Shown: positions 1 through 9,259 of the stretch, one piece after another
Layout: each line of letters starts with the position of its first letter
How positions within the stretch are numbered: position 1 is the first letter of the stretch
From: Clostridium sp.
Lineage (GTDB): Bacteria > Bacillota_A > Clostridia > Lachnospirales > Lachnospiraceae
Assembly: GCA_023666975.1 (NCBI GenBank)
Contig: JAMPAW010000001.1
Coordinates: 66,692-99,984 of the forward strand
Direction: 5' to 3'
Length of the DNA: 33,293 nucleotides
Notes under the pieces: model-generated
Told to the model about the DNA's origin: nothing
The model's database searches: none
What the model saw: the letters and a program-made list of their open reading frames with translations, nothing else
Program-made: the position numbers and the translations under genes

Positions 1-29
1 GGTCACAGGTTCGAGCCCTGTAGGTTCCA
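1..29 (+). tRNA. tRNA 3' end (partial, identity unknown)
   Basis: The first bases contain a T arm (stem ACAGG/CCTGT around the loop TTCGAGC), followed by a seven-base acceptor strand AGGTTCC and discriminator A. This is the 3' end of a tRNA whose anticodon lies before the window, so the amino acid cannot be read. It lies four bases before tRNA-Met, so the two are probably co-transcribed. No CCA is encoded. Confidence 0.85.
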
Positions 30-33
30 TTAT

Positions 34-107
34 GGCGGGGTAGCTCAGTTGGCTAGAGCACACGGTTCATACCCGTGGTGTCGGGAGTTCAAATCTCCCC
101 TCCGCTA
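34..107 (+). tRNA. tRNA-Met (CAT anticodon)
   Basis: A complete cloverleaf can be folded. The acceptor stem GGCGGGG pairs with CTCCGCT (two G-U pairs), the D arm contains AGCTCAGTTGGCTAGAGC, the anticodon CAT is at 68-70, and the T arm is GGGAG-TTCAAAT-CTCCC. The discriminator is A107 and CCA is not encoded. The 5' G1 forms a wobble pair with U72, and the anticodon stem lacks the run of three G-C pairs typical of initiator tRNA. Elongator Met, or an Ile2 tRNA with a modified CAT, is therefore more likely than initiator. Confidence 0.93.
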
Positions 108-142
108 TTTAAGAATTGTATAGGGAGTTACCGTAAAGTATT

Positions 143-162
143 GAAAAATAGATATTTTTTGA
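143..162 (+). terminator. weak A/T-only terminator-like hairpin after tRNA cluster
   Basis: A short A/T-only inverted repeat (AAAAT...ATTTT) is followed by T-rich sequence about 35 bases after tRNA-Met. It may end the tRNA transcript, but the stem has no G-C pair, so the call is weak. Confidence 0.25.
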
Positions 163-221
163 TGCTTTTTTGTTTTGTGGACATATTTATTGCCTGGGAC
201 ATCAAAAAGGGAATGACTTTT

Positions 222-249
222 TTTGCAATGAATGGTATAGTACTATATT
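222..249 (+). promoter_or_regulatory. candidate promoter of the M16C peptidase
   Basis: TTTGCA (222-227) and TATATT (244-249) are separated by 16 bases. The start codon lies about 44 bases downstream. The -10 is good and the -35 moderate. Confidence 0.4.
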
Positions 250-292
250 GGAAATAAATACATATATATTGCCAATGCAGGAGGTAAATGAA

Positions 293-3202
293 TTGAATAT
301 CAGAAATTACACTGTACGGAAAGAGGAAAAAATTGAGGAGATAAACGGAACTGCATATTTGCTGGAGCATGATAAAACGAAGGCCAAGGTGCTTCTGGTT
401 CTGAACGAGGATACGAACAAGGTTTTTAGCATCGGGTTTCGTACACCGCCTTCTGACGATACAGGGGTACCGCACATTACGGAGCATTCCGTGCTTTGCG
501 GTTCAAGGAAATTTCCGGTTAAAGACCCTTTTGTGGAGCTGGCCAAGGGTTCACTGAATACGTTTTTGAATGCGATGACTTATCCGGATAAGACCGTGTA
601 TCCGATTGCCTCAGTCAATGACAAGGATTTTCACAATTTAATGGAAGTTTACTTAGATGCAGTATTTTACCCGAATACTTATTCCAATGACAAGATATTA
701 AAACAGGAGGGCTGGCATTATCATTTAGAGGATATAGATGATGAAATATCCTATAACGGAGTTGTCTATAACGAGATGAAGGGGGCTTATTCTTCGGCAG
801 AGCAGATGCTGATGCAGGCAATCCAGAAATCACTGCTGCCGGATACGACTTATGGCTGTGATTCCGGCGGCGACCCGAAGGCGATTCCGGATTTGACCTA
901 TGAGGCTTTTCTGGATTTCCACAAAAAATATTATCACCCGTCAAACAGCTATATTTATCTCTATGGTGATGTAGATGTGGAGAAGGAGCTGGCATTTATT
1001 GACGAAGAATATCTGAAGGATTTTGATTACAGGGAAATAGAGTCAGAGATCAAGGAACAGCCGGCATTTGACAAAGCGCAGGAGGTTACGACGACCTATC
1101 CGCTGTCCGATGCAGAGGAGGAGACGGAAAGTACTTACTTCAGTTATAACGTCGTAATCGGTAATAGCTTAAACCGTGTGTTGAATCTTGCTTTCATGAT
1201 GCTTGACTATGCGCTGATTGACGTCCCAGGGGCACCGGTAAGGACCGCACTGATTGATGCCGGCATTAGCAATGATGTCTTCAGCTCCTACGATGACAGC
1301 ATTAAACAGCCGGTATATTCCATTGTGGCCAAGGGCTGCAAGACGGAGGACAAGGAGCGCTTTGTCGAAGTGATCGAGGCGACGCTGTCTTCGCTGATTG
1401 AAAAGGGCATGGAGAAAAAGGTGCTTGAAGCGGCCTTGAATCATTTTGAATTTAAGCTCAAGGAAGCAAATTACGGAAGATATCCCAAGGGGCTGATGTA
1501 TGGTCTGCAGGCATTTAACAGCTGGCTGTACGACAGTGATGAACCGTTTATGTATTTAAAATTTAACAAGGAGTTTGATTTCCTGCGGCGGCAGATTGGG
1601 ACGGACTATTACACGAATATTTTAAAGGATTATCTGCTCGACAACACCCATAAGACGATTGTCACTGCACTGCCGAAAAAAGGGTTGAACAGGGAAAATG
1701 ACAGCAATACAGCCAAAAAGCTGGCTGATTTCAAGGCGGGGTTGTCGCAGGAAGAACTCAAGCGGCTTGTCAGCCAGACGGAAGCGCTTAAGGAGTATCA
1801 GTCAAAGGCTTCGTCAAAAGAGGATTTGGAAAAAATTCCGCTGCTGGAATTATCGGATATCGGAAAGAAGGCGAAAAAGCTTCATAACAAAGAATTTATC
1901 GCAAACGGGATTCCGGCAGTCTGGCATGAGCTTTTTACTAATGGAATTGCCTATGTGGAGTATCGCTTTATGCTGAACACCGTTTCCGTGGAACTGCTTC
2001 CTTATGTTTCGCTGCTGGTAGCACTTTACAAAGAGGTGGACACGGACAGCCATAGCTATGGTGATTTGGCAAACGAGATTGACTTAAAGACCGGCGGTGT
2101 CGGATTTGCGCTGAGCACGATCGGGGTAAGCGAGGAGCTTGGTGGGTATAAGGTGAGTCTGAATGTCAGGACAAAAGTGTTAAAAGATAATCTGGCGGAG
2201 GCGCTTGCGCTGATGGAGGAAATTTTGTTTACCTCGCATTTCACGGATAAGAAGCGCATGCGGGAGGTGCTGGCAGAAATGGTGTCCCAGATGAAAATGG
2301 GAATTACCGATAACGGACATACCGCCACGGCCAATCGTGCGATGTCCTATTTCTCGAAGGGTGCTTATTTGAAGGAGATATTAGAGGGGATAACCTTTTA
2401 TGAGTTTGTGAGCGGCTTATATAAGGATTTTGAAAATTCCTATGAGGAAATCTGCCGGAAAATGAAGGAGGCATTGCATGCGCTTGCCAAGCCGTCCAAT
2501 CTGATTATCTCTTATACCGGACAGGAGAATATTGCCGATGATTTGACCGCCGCCGTACAGTCGCTGAAAAAGTATATGAACGAGGACAGCGATGATGTGG
2601 TAAAACAGCAGCTGGCACTCGAAAAAAAGAATGAAGGGTTTAAGACGGCAAGCAAGGTGCAGTATGTGGCTACAGCGGGGAATTTTCTGGATAAAGGTTA
2701 TGCGTATACGGGTGCATTAAATGTATTGCAGGTGATTTTTTCCTATGATTATTTGTGGATTAATGTCCGGGTAAAGGGTGGCGCATACGGCAGCATGTGT
2801 GGGTTTAACCGCATTGGCGATGCCTATTTTACCTCATACCGTGATCCGAATCTGGGCAAGACGTATGATATCTACCGGAATGCGGCAGAGTATGTAGAGC
2901 AGTTTGATGCTTCAGACCGGGATATGGTGAAATATATTATCGGAGCCATTGCCAAGCTGGATACACCGCTGACACCGTCGGCAGAGGGCGCCTTTGATTT
3001 TAACTGCTATTTGTCCGGCGTGACGGAGGAACAGCTGCAAAAGGACAGAGATGAGGTGCTGTCGGCAGATGTGGAGGCAATCAGGAATCTTGCCAAGCTG
3101 ATTTCGGCGGTTACCGATACGGATATTATATGTGCTATCGGTGATGAGCAGGCGATTGAGCGGGAAGAGGAGCTGTTTGCAGAAATCAAAAATCTGGTGT
3201 AG
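293..3202 (+). CDS. M16C-family zinc metallopeptidase (PreP/presequence-protease-like)
   Basis: A 969-residue protein, the usual length for the M16C (presequence protease, falcilysin-like) family, which degrades short unfolded peptides inside a two-half clamshell. The inverted zinc motif HxxEH is at residues 61-65 (HITEH), and the distal zinc-ligand Glu is in YNEMKGAYSS near residue 161. The C-terminal half carries NVRVKGGAYGS, the region of the conserved Arg/Tyr pair that helps close the active site. No signal peptide is seen, so it is probably cytoplasmic. The open frame extends upstream to 170, but AGGAGG at 279-284 lies 8 bases before TTG 293, and homology-like sequence begins there. An ATG at 275 is the alternative start. 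The physiological substrate in bacteria is not established. Confidence 0.9.
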   Translation: MNIRNYTVRKEEKIEEINGTAYLLEHDKTKAKVLLVLNEDTNKVFSIGFRTPPSDDTGVPHITEHSVLCGSRKFPVKDPFVELAKGSLNTFLNAMTYPDKTVYPIASVNDKDFHNLMEVYLDAVFYPNTYSNDKILKQEGWHYHLEDIDDEISYNGVVYNEMKGAYSSAEQMLMQAIQKSLLPDTTYGCDSGGDPKAIPDLTYEAFLDFHKKYYHPSNSYIYLYGDVDVEKELAFIDEEYLKDFDYREIESEIKEQPAFDKAQEVTTTYPLSDAEEETESTYFSYNVVIGNSLNRVLNLAFMMLDYALIDVPGAPVRTALIDAGISNDVFSSYDDSIKQPVYSIVAKGCKTEDKERFVEVIEATLSSLIEKGMEKKVLEAALNHFEFKLKEANYGRYPKGLMYGLQAFNSWLYDSDEPFMYLKFNKEFDFLRRQIGTDYYTNILKDYLLDNTHKTIVTALPKKGLNRENDSNTAKKLADFKAGLSQEELKRLVSQTEALKEYQSKASSKEDLEKIPLLELSDIGKKAKKLHNKEFIANGIPAVWHELFTNGIAYVEYRFMLNTVSVELLPYVSLLVALYKEVDTDSHSYGDLANEIDLKTGGVGFALSTIGVSEELGGYKVSLNVRTKVLKDNLAEALALMEEILFTSHFTDKKRMREVLAEMVSQMKMGITDNGHTATANRAMSYFSKGAYLKEILEGITFYEFVSGLYKDFENSYEEICRKMKEALHALAKPSNLIISYTGQENIADDLTAAVQSLKKYMNEDSDDVVKQQLALEKKNEGFKTASKVQYVATAGNFLDKGYAYTGALNVLQVIFSYDYLWINVRVKGGAYGSMCGFNRIGDAYFTSYRDPNLGKTYDIYRNAAEYVEQFDASDRDMVKYIIGAIAKLDTPLTPSAEGAFDFNCYLSGVTEEQLQKDRDEVLSADVEAIRNLAKLISAVTDTDIICAIGDEQAIEREEELFAEIKNLV

Positions 3203-3216
3203 ACATTGCAACACTT

Positions 3217-3245
3217 TTGGATAAAACGGCCACTCTTTATATAGC
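3217..3245 (+). promoter_or_regulatory. candidate promoter of DUF4349 lipoprotein gene
   Basis: TTGGAT (3217-3222) and TATAGC (3240-3245) are separated by 17 bases in the 96-base gap before the next gene. The match is moderate, and read-through from the peptidase gene is equally possible because no terminator hairpin is visible. Confidence 0.3.
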
Positions 3246-3298
3246 GGAATGAAAACGACGCAGAAAAAGGTTATGGTAAAGATACGGAGGGATTGCGT

Positions 3299-4438
3299 AT
3301 GGTGAAATGGAATGACAGACGGGACGGTAAAAGAATAAGAAGAAGGGCGGCCGGCAGTTTTGCGGCAGCGGTAATGTCAGGACTTTTCCTTTGTGTGGGA
3401 ATGGCCGGGTGCGGCAGTGCGGATAAGAGTGCAGGTGAAAGCTTTGCCAATTATGCATATGAGCAGAAGGCGGAAGATACCGCTGCTGCCGGTATGGCTT
3501 ACGATGCGGTAGAAGACGAGATAGCTGCGGAAGATACGGTAGCGACAGGCGTGGAAGGTTTGTCGGACTCGGATTATGGGTTTGGCGGAACGGCTGGCGA
3601 ATCGGCGGCCGCCACAGCTGCCGGGAGCGGAACAAACGGGGAAGCAGTGCCGGTAAAAGACGGCAAAAAAATTATCAAGCGGTATGAATATCATTATGAA
3701 ACGGAGCATTTTGATGACGCTTATGTTTTTTTAAGAGAACGGATTGAAGAGTACAATGGCTACATTTCCTCATCTAATACAAACGGGACTTCCTATCGCA
3801 CACTTTATCTGACGGCCAGAATACCGGCCGATGTCAGTGACGCTTTTATTGCGCAGTTAGGGAGCCTTGGCACGATATTAAACCAGTCGGAGTCTGCGGA
3901 CGATGTGACACTGCAGTATACAGACACGGAGAGCAGGATCAAAGCACTCAGGACGGAGCAGGAGCGGCTGAATGATTTGTTAGAGAAGGCGGACAGTCTG
4001 GAAACGATTATTGCCCTTGAAGACCGCTTGACGGAGGTCCGCTATGAGCTGGAGAATTACCAGTCGCAGAAAAATCTCTATGATGACCTGATTTCCTACA
4101 GTACAGTGAGTATTACGCTTGACGAGGTCAGCCATACGGTTGAAGCGGAGGACTCATTTTTGGCAAGGATTTCCGCAGGTTTACGGACTACCTGCTGGAA
4201 CATCAAAGACGGACTTACAGATTTTGTTGTGTGGCTGATTGTGAATGTTCCATATTTGCTTATCTGGGGGCTGATTATCCTGATCGCAGTGAAAATTATT
4301 GCCGCAGTGAGGAAACGCAGAAAGGCAAAAAGGGAAAGAAAACAGGAGCTGGGGCAGGCTGATGTGGAGAGAGAACAAATGTCAGTGTCCCACAACGAAA
4401 CGGATTCAGAAGAAGAGGAGAAACAAGAGGAAGAGTGA
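3299..4438 (+). CDS. DUF4349 domain lipoprotein with C-terminal membrane segment
   Basis: A 379-residue protein. A basic, hydrophobic N terminus ends in a lipobox-like MAGC (Cys38), followed by a low-complexity Ala/Glu/Gly stretch. Residues about 120-290 match the DUF4349 pattern as I know it: YEYHYET...YISSS, then TARIPAD, then a coiled-coil region with RIKALRTEQERLNDLLEKA and a terminal YSTVSITL. A transmembrane helix follows (VPYLLIWGLIILIAVKII), then a highly charged cytosolic tail. The DUF4349 function is unknown; members are envelope proteins. ATG 3299 is chosen because GGAGG (3286-3290) lies 8 bases upstream; an in-frame TTG at 3293 is too close. The gene ends 23 bases before era and may be co-transcribed with it. 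Confidence 0.8.
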   Translation: MVKWNDRRDGKRIRRRAAGSFAAAVMSGLFLCVGMAGCGSADKSAGESFANYAYEQKAEDTAAAGMAYDAVEDEIAAEDTVATGVEGLSDSDYGFGGTAGESAAATAAGSGTNGEAVPVKDGKKIIKRYEYHYETEHFDDAYVFLRERIEEYNGYISSSNTNGTSYRTLYLTARIPADVSDAFIAQLGSLGTILNQSESADDVTLQYTDTESRIKALRTEQERLNDLLEKADSLETIIALEDRLTEVRYELENYQSQKNLYDDLISYSTVSITLDEVSHTVEAEDSFLARISAGLRTTCWNIKDGLTDFVVWLIVNVPYLLIWGLIILIAVKIIAAVRKRRKAKRERKQELGQADVEREQMSVSHNETDSEEEEKQEEE

Positions 4439-4461
4439 GCGACAGGAAAAGGGGAGAAAGC

Positions 4462-5364
4462 ATGGAAAAGTTTAAGTCGGGTTTTGTAACGATTATCGGA
4501 AGGCCGAATGTGGGTAAATCTACACTGATGAATCATTTGATTGGACAAAAAATTGCCATTACCAGCAGCAAAGCCCAGACCACCCGCAACCGGATACAGA
4601 CGGTGTATACCAGTGAACAGGGACAGATTGTGTTTTTGGATACACCCGGAATTAACAAGGCAAAGAATAAGCTCGGAGAATATATGCTGAATGCTGCCGA
4701 AAATACGCTTAACGAGGTAGACGTCATTCTGTGGCTGGTGGAGCCGACCACGTTTATCGGAGCAGGAGAACGCTACATCATCGAGCGGCTGCAAAGTGTA
4801 TCAACGCCGGTGATTTTAGTCGTCAATAAGACGGATACGGTAGATGAAGCCGAAATTTTTAAAGCGATAGATACATATAAAGAAGTCTATGATTTTAAGG
4901 AGATTGTGCCGGTCAGTGCACTGAAGAGCAGGAATACGGACGAATTGCTAAAGACCATTTTTGCTTATCTGGAGGAGGGACCGCAGTACTATGACGTGGA
5001 TACCATAACCGATCAGCCGGAACGGGCAATTGTGGCCGAGATGATCAGGGAGAAAGCGCTTCGCTGCCTGGACAAGGAGGTTCCGCATGGGATCGCCGTT
5101 GTCGTTGAACAGATGAAGGACCGGAAGGGCGGAAATATCGTGGATATTGATGCCGTGATTATCTGTGAGCGGGATTCACATAAAGGCATTATCATCGGTA
5201 AGCAGGGAGTGATGCTTAAGAAAATCGGTACTCAGGCCAGAAAGGATATGGAACGTCTTTTGGATACCAAAGTAAACCTGAAGCTGTGGGTGAAGGTGAA
5301 AAAGGATTGGCGGGACAGTGAATTTCTGCTTAAAAATTATGGCTATCACGAAAACGGCAGCTGA
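4462..5364 (+). CDS. era: GTPase Era, 16S rRNA-binding ribosome assembly factor
   Basis: A 300-residue protein, exactly the usual Era length. G1 is GRPNVGKS at 13-20, the switch/G2 Thr lies in TTRNR near 40-44, G3 is DTPG at 60-63, G4 is NKTD at 122-125 and G5 is SAL at 152-154. The C-terminal KH domain carries the RNA-binding loop GKQG at 246-249. Era binds the 3' end of 16S rRNA during small-subunit maturation. The open frame starts earlier, but ATG 4462 has a GGGGAG Shine-Dalgarno sequence 5 bases upstream and gives the canonical N terminus. recO follows after 70 bases, a common Firmicute order. Confidence 0.97.
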   Translation: MEKFKSGFVTIIGRPNVGKSTLMNHLIGQKIAITSSKAQTTRNRIQTVYTSEQGQIVFLDTPGINKAKNKLGEYMLNAAENTLNEVDVILWLVEPTTFIGAGERYIIERLQSVSTPVILVVNKTDTVDEAEIFKAIDTYKEVYDFKEIVPVSALKSRNTDELLKTIFAYLEEGPQYYDVDTITDQPERAIVAEMIREKALRCLDKEVPHGIAVVVEQMKDRKGGNIVDIDAVIICERDSHKGIIIGKQGVMLKKIGTQARKDMERLLDTKVNLKLWVKVKKDWRDSEFLLKNYGYHENGS

Positions 5365-5434
5365 CAGCCGGACTGTGGGCGAAAGAGTATGATATCGTTA
5401 TATATGCGGCGCTGTCCGCAGGAGGAAACGAAGT

Positions 5435-6175
5435 ATGCGGGAGAAAAAGGAGCTTACCGGAATGATATTGAGCAGTGCTCCTGTGGGAGATGTAGATAAG
5501 CGCTTGGTCATTCTGACAAGGGAGCGGGGAAAGATAACGGCTTTTGCAAAAGGGGCGCGGAAGCCAAACAGTCCTTATCTGGGAATCAGTGAGCCTTTTA
5601 ATTTCGGCGTTTTCACGCTGTTAGAGGGCTATGATGCGTACCGCTTTTTGGGCGGTGAGGTTAAGGAGTACTTTACCGAGGTAAAAAATGACATAGAAGG
5701 CATCTGTTACGGCACATATTTTTGCGACATATTGGAATATCTGTGTGTGGAGGGAGTAGGAGATGCGAACATATTAAATCTCCTCTACGTGACGCTGCGG
5801 GCACTGATGAGAGCGGGGATGTCGAAGCCACTGGTGCGCAGGATTTTTGAGTTGAAAATACTGGCGTTGGACGGCGAGGCAATGTCGGCCTTTTCCTGCG
5901 TAAGCTGTGGGGACAAGGAATTGACCGCTTTTTATCTGCCGGGAGATGGAATGCTCTGCCCCAAATGTGCGATGAAGGCGCAGAAACCATATGCTTTGTC
6001 GGAATCTTCGGTCTACACGCTGCAATATATTTTAAGTGCCTCCATAGATAAGCTGTATACCTTTCGGGTGACAGACACGGTTTATCAGGAAATTGACCAT
6101 GTAATCGGACAGTATTTCCGCCGTCATGTGGCAAAAAAATTCAACTCTTTGGAAATTCTTTCGTCTTTGTCTTGA
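5435..6175 (+). CDS. recO: DNA repair protein RecO
   Basis: A 246-residue RecO. It has an N-terminal OB fold (GMILSSAPVGDVDKRLVILT...GKITAFAKGARKP) and a helical C-terminal domain holding a zinc site made of C155-x2-C158 and C175-x2-C178. RecO loads RecA onto SSB-coated DNA in the RecFOR pathway and mediates strand annealing. The ATG is preceded by AGGAGG at good spacing. A short GC hairpin (TGCGG/CCGCA, about 5404-5419) ends immediately before that Shine-Dalgarno sequence and could influence translation. It lies downstream of era with no visible terminator between, so the two probably form an operon. Confidence 0.96.
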   Translation: MREKKELTGMILSSAPVGDVDKRLVILTRERGKITAFAKGARKPNSPYLGISEPFNFGVFTLLEGYDAYRFLGGEVKEYFTEVKNDIEGICYGTYFCDILEYLCVEGVGDANILNLLYVTLRALMRAGMSKPLVRRIFELKILALDGEAMSAFSCVSCGDKELTAFYLPGDGMLCPKCAMKAQKPYALSESSVYTLQYILSASIDKLYTFRVTDTVYQEIDHVIGQYFRRHVAKKFNSLEILSSLS

Positions 6176-6179
6176 AATA

Positions 6180-6207
6180 TTGTCGATTCTCTTGTAAAAT
6201 ATATAAG
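6180..6207 (+). promoter_or_regulatory. candidate promoter of lipoprotein-glyS unit
   Basis: TTGTCG (6180-6185) and TATAAG (6202-6207) are separated by 16 bases, just after the recO stop. It would drive the small lipoprotein gene and glyS. Confidence 0.45.
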
Positions 6208-6252
6208 CTGTATGAATATAGGATTCAATAACAAAGCAAAATAGGGGTGCGT

Positions 6253-6831
6253 ATGATGAAAAAAGTTCAATTGATTGTGATGGCTGCTGTCATAATGTGT
6301 ATTGCCGCCGGCTGTACGAATTATGAGAAGGAATACAGCAGGAATACTTTAGTGGTAAAATCTAACGGTTCTCTTGTTGAGGTGGCAATCGAAAATTTTA
6401 ATGATTCTCCTGTGCAGGCAGATGAGCTGGTTTCGTATGTCGAAGAGCAGATTACGGATTATAATGAAGAAGTCGGCAAAAAATACGTGAAGCAATTATC
6501 GATTAATACGGAGGACATGAGCCAGGTTGAGCTTGTATTGAAATATAAGAATATAGACAGCTATAACGGTTTCAACAGCCTGGAATGTATATTGGCAGAT
6601 TTCTCGGAGGTGAAAGAGAGCGCTTTGGAGGGAACGTTTAAATCTGTCGAGGGAAAGACGGTTAAAAGTTCAGATTTGACTGATACGGACAGGGCAACCG
6701 TAATGATTTTATCCGAAAAGACAGATGTTATTTTCGACGGGGAGCTCCTTTACCACAACGATGAGGTTCAGGTAGAGGACGGTGTCGTGACTACTTCCGG
6801 CAATGGAAATGCAATTATCATTTTTAAATAA
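6253..6831 (+). CDS. small lipoprotein of unknown function
   Basis: A 192-residue protein with a type II signal peptide ending in IAAGC (Cys21). The mature part is acidic and mixed alpha/beta in appearance. I do not recognise a named family. The C-terminal third contains hydrophobic strand-like segments ([20 protein letters not shown], then a Gly/Asn turn, NAIIIFK). The start is ATG 6253, five bases after AGGGG; ATG 6256 and a GTG at 6247 are alternatives. It sits 23 bases before glyS, so both are probably on one transcript. An envelope role is inferred only from the lipid-anchor signal. Confidence 0.75.
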   Translation: MMKKVQLIVMAAVIMCIAAGCTNYEKEYSRNTLVVKSNGSLVEVAIENFNDSPVQADELVSYVEEQITDYNEEVGKKYVKQLSINTEDMSQVELVLKYKNIDSYNGFNSLECILADFSEVKESALEGTFKSVEGKTVKSSDLTDTDRATVMILSEKTDVIFDGELLYHNDEVQVEDGVVTTSGNGNAIIIFK

Positions 6832-6854
6832 AACAAAAAGGCAGGGCATTAATT

Positions 6855-8243
6855 ATGGAAAAGACAATGGATAAGATTGTGGCATTGGCAAAGGCGAGAG
6901 GTTTTGTGTATCCGGGTTCGGAAATTTATGGCGGGCTGGCAAATACATGGGATTACGGGAATCTTGGCGTAGAGCTTAAGAACAATATCAAAAGGGCATG
7001 GTGGAAGAAGTTTATTCAGGAAAACCCATATAACGTAGGCGTGGACTGTGCCATTTTGATGAACCCGAAGACATGGGAGGCATCAGGGCATTTGGGCAGC
7101 TTTTCCGATCCGCTTATGGATTGTAAGGAATGTAAGGAGAGATTCCGTGCAGATAAGCTGATTGAGGATTATATGGAGGAAAAGGGCATTTCCATAGAGG
7201 GAACCGTTGATGCATGGACACATGAAAAGATGGCGGACTATATTGAGGAAAACGGTATCGACTGCCCGCGCTGCGGAAAGCATAATTTTACAGATATCCG
7301 GGAATTTAACCTGATGTTTAAAACATTTCAGGGTGTGACAGAGGATGCAAAGAACACCATTTATTTACGACCGGAGACAGCACAGGGTATTTTTGTTAAT
7401 TTCAAAAATGTACAGCGGACGTCCAGAAAGAAAATTCCGTTTGGCATCGGACAGGTTGGAAAGTCGTTCCGTAACGAGATTACACCGGGTAATTTTACAT
7501 TCCGTACAAGGGAATTTGAACAGATGGAACTGGAATTTTTCTGCGAGCCGGATACAGACCTTGAATGGTTTGCCTATTGGAAACAGTTTTGCATTGACTG
7601 GCTGAAGGATCTTGGCATGAATCAGGAGGAGACCAGATACAGGGATCACGATAAAGAGGAGCTTTCTTTTTATAGCAAAGCGACCACAGATATTGAATAC
7701 CTGTTCCCGTTTGGCTGGGGAGAGCTTTGGGGAATTGCGGACCGTACAGATTATGATTTGACCCAGCACCAGAATACTTCCGGTGAGCCGATGGAGTATT
7801 TTGACGATGAGAAGAAGACCAAATATATACCGTATGTAATTGAACCTTCATTAGGAGCAGACCGTGTGACTTTGGCCTTTCTGTGCTCCGCATATGATGA
7901 AGAGGAGTTAGAAGGCGGCGATATGAGAACGGTACTGCATTTCCATCCGGCTTTGGCACCGGTTAAGATTGGTGTGCTTCCGCTGTCCAAGAAGCTGGGA
8001 GAGGGAGCAGAGAAAATTTATACTGAGCTGTCCAAATGGTATAACTGTGAGTATGATGACCGTGGCAATATCGGAAAACGCTACAGGAGACAGGACGAGA
8101 TTGGTACGCCGTTTTGTGTTACCTATGATTTTGAGTCGGAAACGGATTGTGCTGTGACGGTACGTGACAGGGATACCATGGAGCAGGAGCGAGTCAAAAT
8201 AGAAGACTTAAAGGAATATTTTGAGAAAAAGTTTGAATATTGA
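6855..8243 (+). CDS. glyS: glycyl-tRNA synthetase (single-chain class II)
   Basis: A 462-residue class II synthetase of the homodimeric (eukaryote/Gram-positive-like) type that charges tRNA-Gly. The N terminus [12 protein letters not shown]...[13 protein letters not shown] is characteristic. Motif 2 is around [19 protein letters not shown], and motif 3 includes [10 protein letters not shown]. Two Cys pairs (C90/C93 and C137/C140) suggest a structural metal site in the insertion domain. A C-terminal anticodon-binding domain follows ([13 protein letters not shown] to the end). Only 23 bases separate it from the preceding lipoprotein gene, so there is no room for its own T-box leader. A hairpin terminator follows. 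Confidence 0.96.
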   Translation: MEKTMDKIVALAKARGFVYPGSEIYGGLANTWDYGNLGVELKNNIKRAWWKKFIQENPYNVGVDCAILMNPKTWEASGHLGSFSDPLMDCKECKERFRADKLIEDYMEEKGISIEGTVDAWTHEKMADYIEENGIDCPRCGKHNFTDIREFNLMFKTFQGVTEDAKNTIYLRPETAQGIFVNFKNVQRTSRKKIPFGIGQVGKSFRNEITPGNFTFRTREFEQMELEFFCEPDTDLEWFAYWKQFCIDWLKDLGMNQEETRYRDHDKEELSFYSKATTDIEYLFPFGWGELWGIADRTDYDLTQHQNTSGEPMEYFDDEKKTKYIPYVIEPSLGADRVTLAFLCSAYDEEELEGGDMRTVLHFHPALAPVKIGVLPLSKKLGEGAEKIYTELSKWYNCEYDDRGNIGKRYRRQDEIGTPFCVTYDFESETDCAVTVRDRDTMEQERVKIEDLKEYFEKKFEY

Positions 8244-8252
8244 GAAACAAAA

Positions 8253-8284
8253 AACCGGGAACAGCAGATGGCTGATTCCCGGTT
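8253..8284. terminator. bidirectional terminator between glyS and PocR-MCP gene
   Basis: A perfect 9-bp stem, AACCGGGAA (8253-8261) with TTCCCGGTT (8276-8284), lies between two convergent genes. Read on the minus strand it is followed by TTTTTTGTTT, a good intrinsic terminator for the leftward gene. On the plus strand the following tract is TTATTGTATTTATTTT, which is weaker but usable for glyS. Confidence 0.85.
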
Positions 8285-8291
8285 ATTGTAT

Positions 8292-9068
8292 TTATTTTAG
8301 TTTTTCCAGTTCTTCGATAGTTCCGGTCAATTCTTTCAGCGAATGCTTGATGGATTTGTTGATTTCTCCGGAATTGACGGCAAGCTTACCGACCTCTGCA
8401 GCAACTACGGCAAAGCCGCGGCCAAATTCACCGGCCCGCGCCGCTTCAATGGAAGCATTGAGGGAAAGGATATTCTGCTTGCTCTCGATCTTGTCAAGCT
8501 GCAAGGATTTCTCGTTGATTTCCTGAATCAGCCCGGCTGCACGTTCGATATCTGTGTCCATCTTGTCCATCTTAGAATCGTCTCTTTGATGGTCATAATT
8601 CATCTGCACCATCATATTTACCACGTCGCCTAACAGCTTTGCGGCAGCTTTGATAGAGCGCTCAGAGCGAACCGGAACCTGTTGAAGAGCTTGTATGTAT
8701 GTCTCCGGGTCGATTCCTAACTCCTCGGCGATGGCACGGAACTTATCCTCATCCGGCTCTTCCGGAAGCACCTGACCGCCGATAATGGCGCCAATCTTCT
8801 CGCCGTTTATGATAATATCGCGGCTGAAATCCATCAGTCCGGCATGGCAGTAATAAGTGCCGGTGCATTCCGCATCGCATTTCTGGCAGCGGCGAAGCCC
8901 TTCATCGGAGCCTCTTGTATATTTGATACAAAAGTCAGTGAAATTGACATCTTTGGTAAAATATTCACCATTGGCATCGACACCGATGGTGGCAAGTCCG
9001 GTTGCATCAGACCAGTCCTGCATAAGCTGTTCTAACTGTGGTACATCTAAAAAGTCTCTGATATCCAT
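8292..9068 (-). CDS. soluble PocR-domain sensor with minimal chemoreceptor signalling hairpin
   Basis: A 258-residue protein without signal peptide or membrane helix. Residues 1 to about 155 resemble the PocR sensory domain: DFCIKY, then a Cys cluster (C47, C61, C64, C68, C74) ending YYCHAGL, then [17 protein letters not shown]. Residues about 160-258 are the conserved tip of a methyl-accepting chemotaxis protein, including [24 protein letters not shown]. Only about 100 residues of the normally long antiparallel coiled coil remain, and HAMP and most adaptation regions are absent. Known PocR domains sense small organic compounds; the ligand here is unknown. ATG 9068 follows AGGTG by 7 bases. 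It is transcribed alone, against glyS. Confidence 0.85.
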   Translation of the reverse strand: MDIRDFLDVPQLEQLMQDWSDATGLATIGVDANGEYFTKDVNFTDFCIKYTRGSDEGLRRCQKCDAECTGTYYCHAGLMDFSRDIIINGEKIGAIIGGQVLPEEPDEDKFRAIAEELGIDPETYIQALQQVPVRSERSIKAAAKLLGDVVNMMVQMNYDHQRDDSKMDKMDTDIERAAGLIQEINEKSLQLDKIESKQNILSLNASIEAARAGEFGRGFAVVAAEVGKLAVNSGEINKSIKHSLKELTGTIEELEKLK

Positions 9069-9124
9069 AAAATGACACCTGTTTCCTTTCTGCGATAATT
9101 GTTTGCTTAATATATAATGTCCTC

Positions 9125-9153
9125 ATTATACAAAAAATAGAGAAAAAAAGCAA
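9125..9153 (-). promoter_or_regulatory. promoter of PocR-MCP gene
   Basis: On the minus strand TTGCTT (9148-9153) and a perfect TATAAT (9125-9130) are separated by 17 bases. The start codon is about 57 bases downstream. Confidence 0.65.
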
Positions 9154-9211
9154 TAAAATATCTAAAATACCTAAAAATTCACATAAATCTGTAAAATTTG
9201 TTATTTTATGG

Positions 9212-9240
9212 TTGACATAATTGTTATCGTTTGTTATTAT
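9212..9240 (+). promoter_or_regulatory. strong sigma-A promoter of wall hydrolase gene
   Basis: A perfect -35 TTGACA (9212-9217), a 17-base spacer and -10 TATTAT (9235-9240). Transcription would start near 9247, giving a leader of about 64 bases. Confidence 0.85.
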
Positions 9241-9259
9241 TACATTTGATGTAAGAGTC

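Noticed and set aside
170..292. 41-residue N-terminal extension of the M16C peptidase
   Set aside because: The extension has no ribosome site, does not resemble the family, and a strong AGGAGG precedes TTG 293.
4096..4794. 232-codon minus-strand open frame
   Set aside because: It lies antisense to the DUF4349 and era genes, has no recognisable domain and spans the gap between two good plus-strand genes.
6831..6855. T-box leader expected for glycyl-tRNA synthetase
   Set aside because: Only 23 bases separate glyS from the gene before it, and no T-box sequence is present there or in the 77-base gap before the lipoprotein gene.
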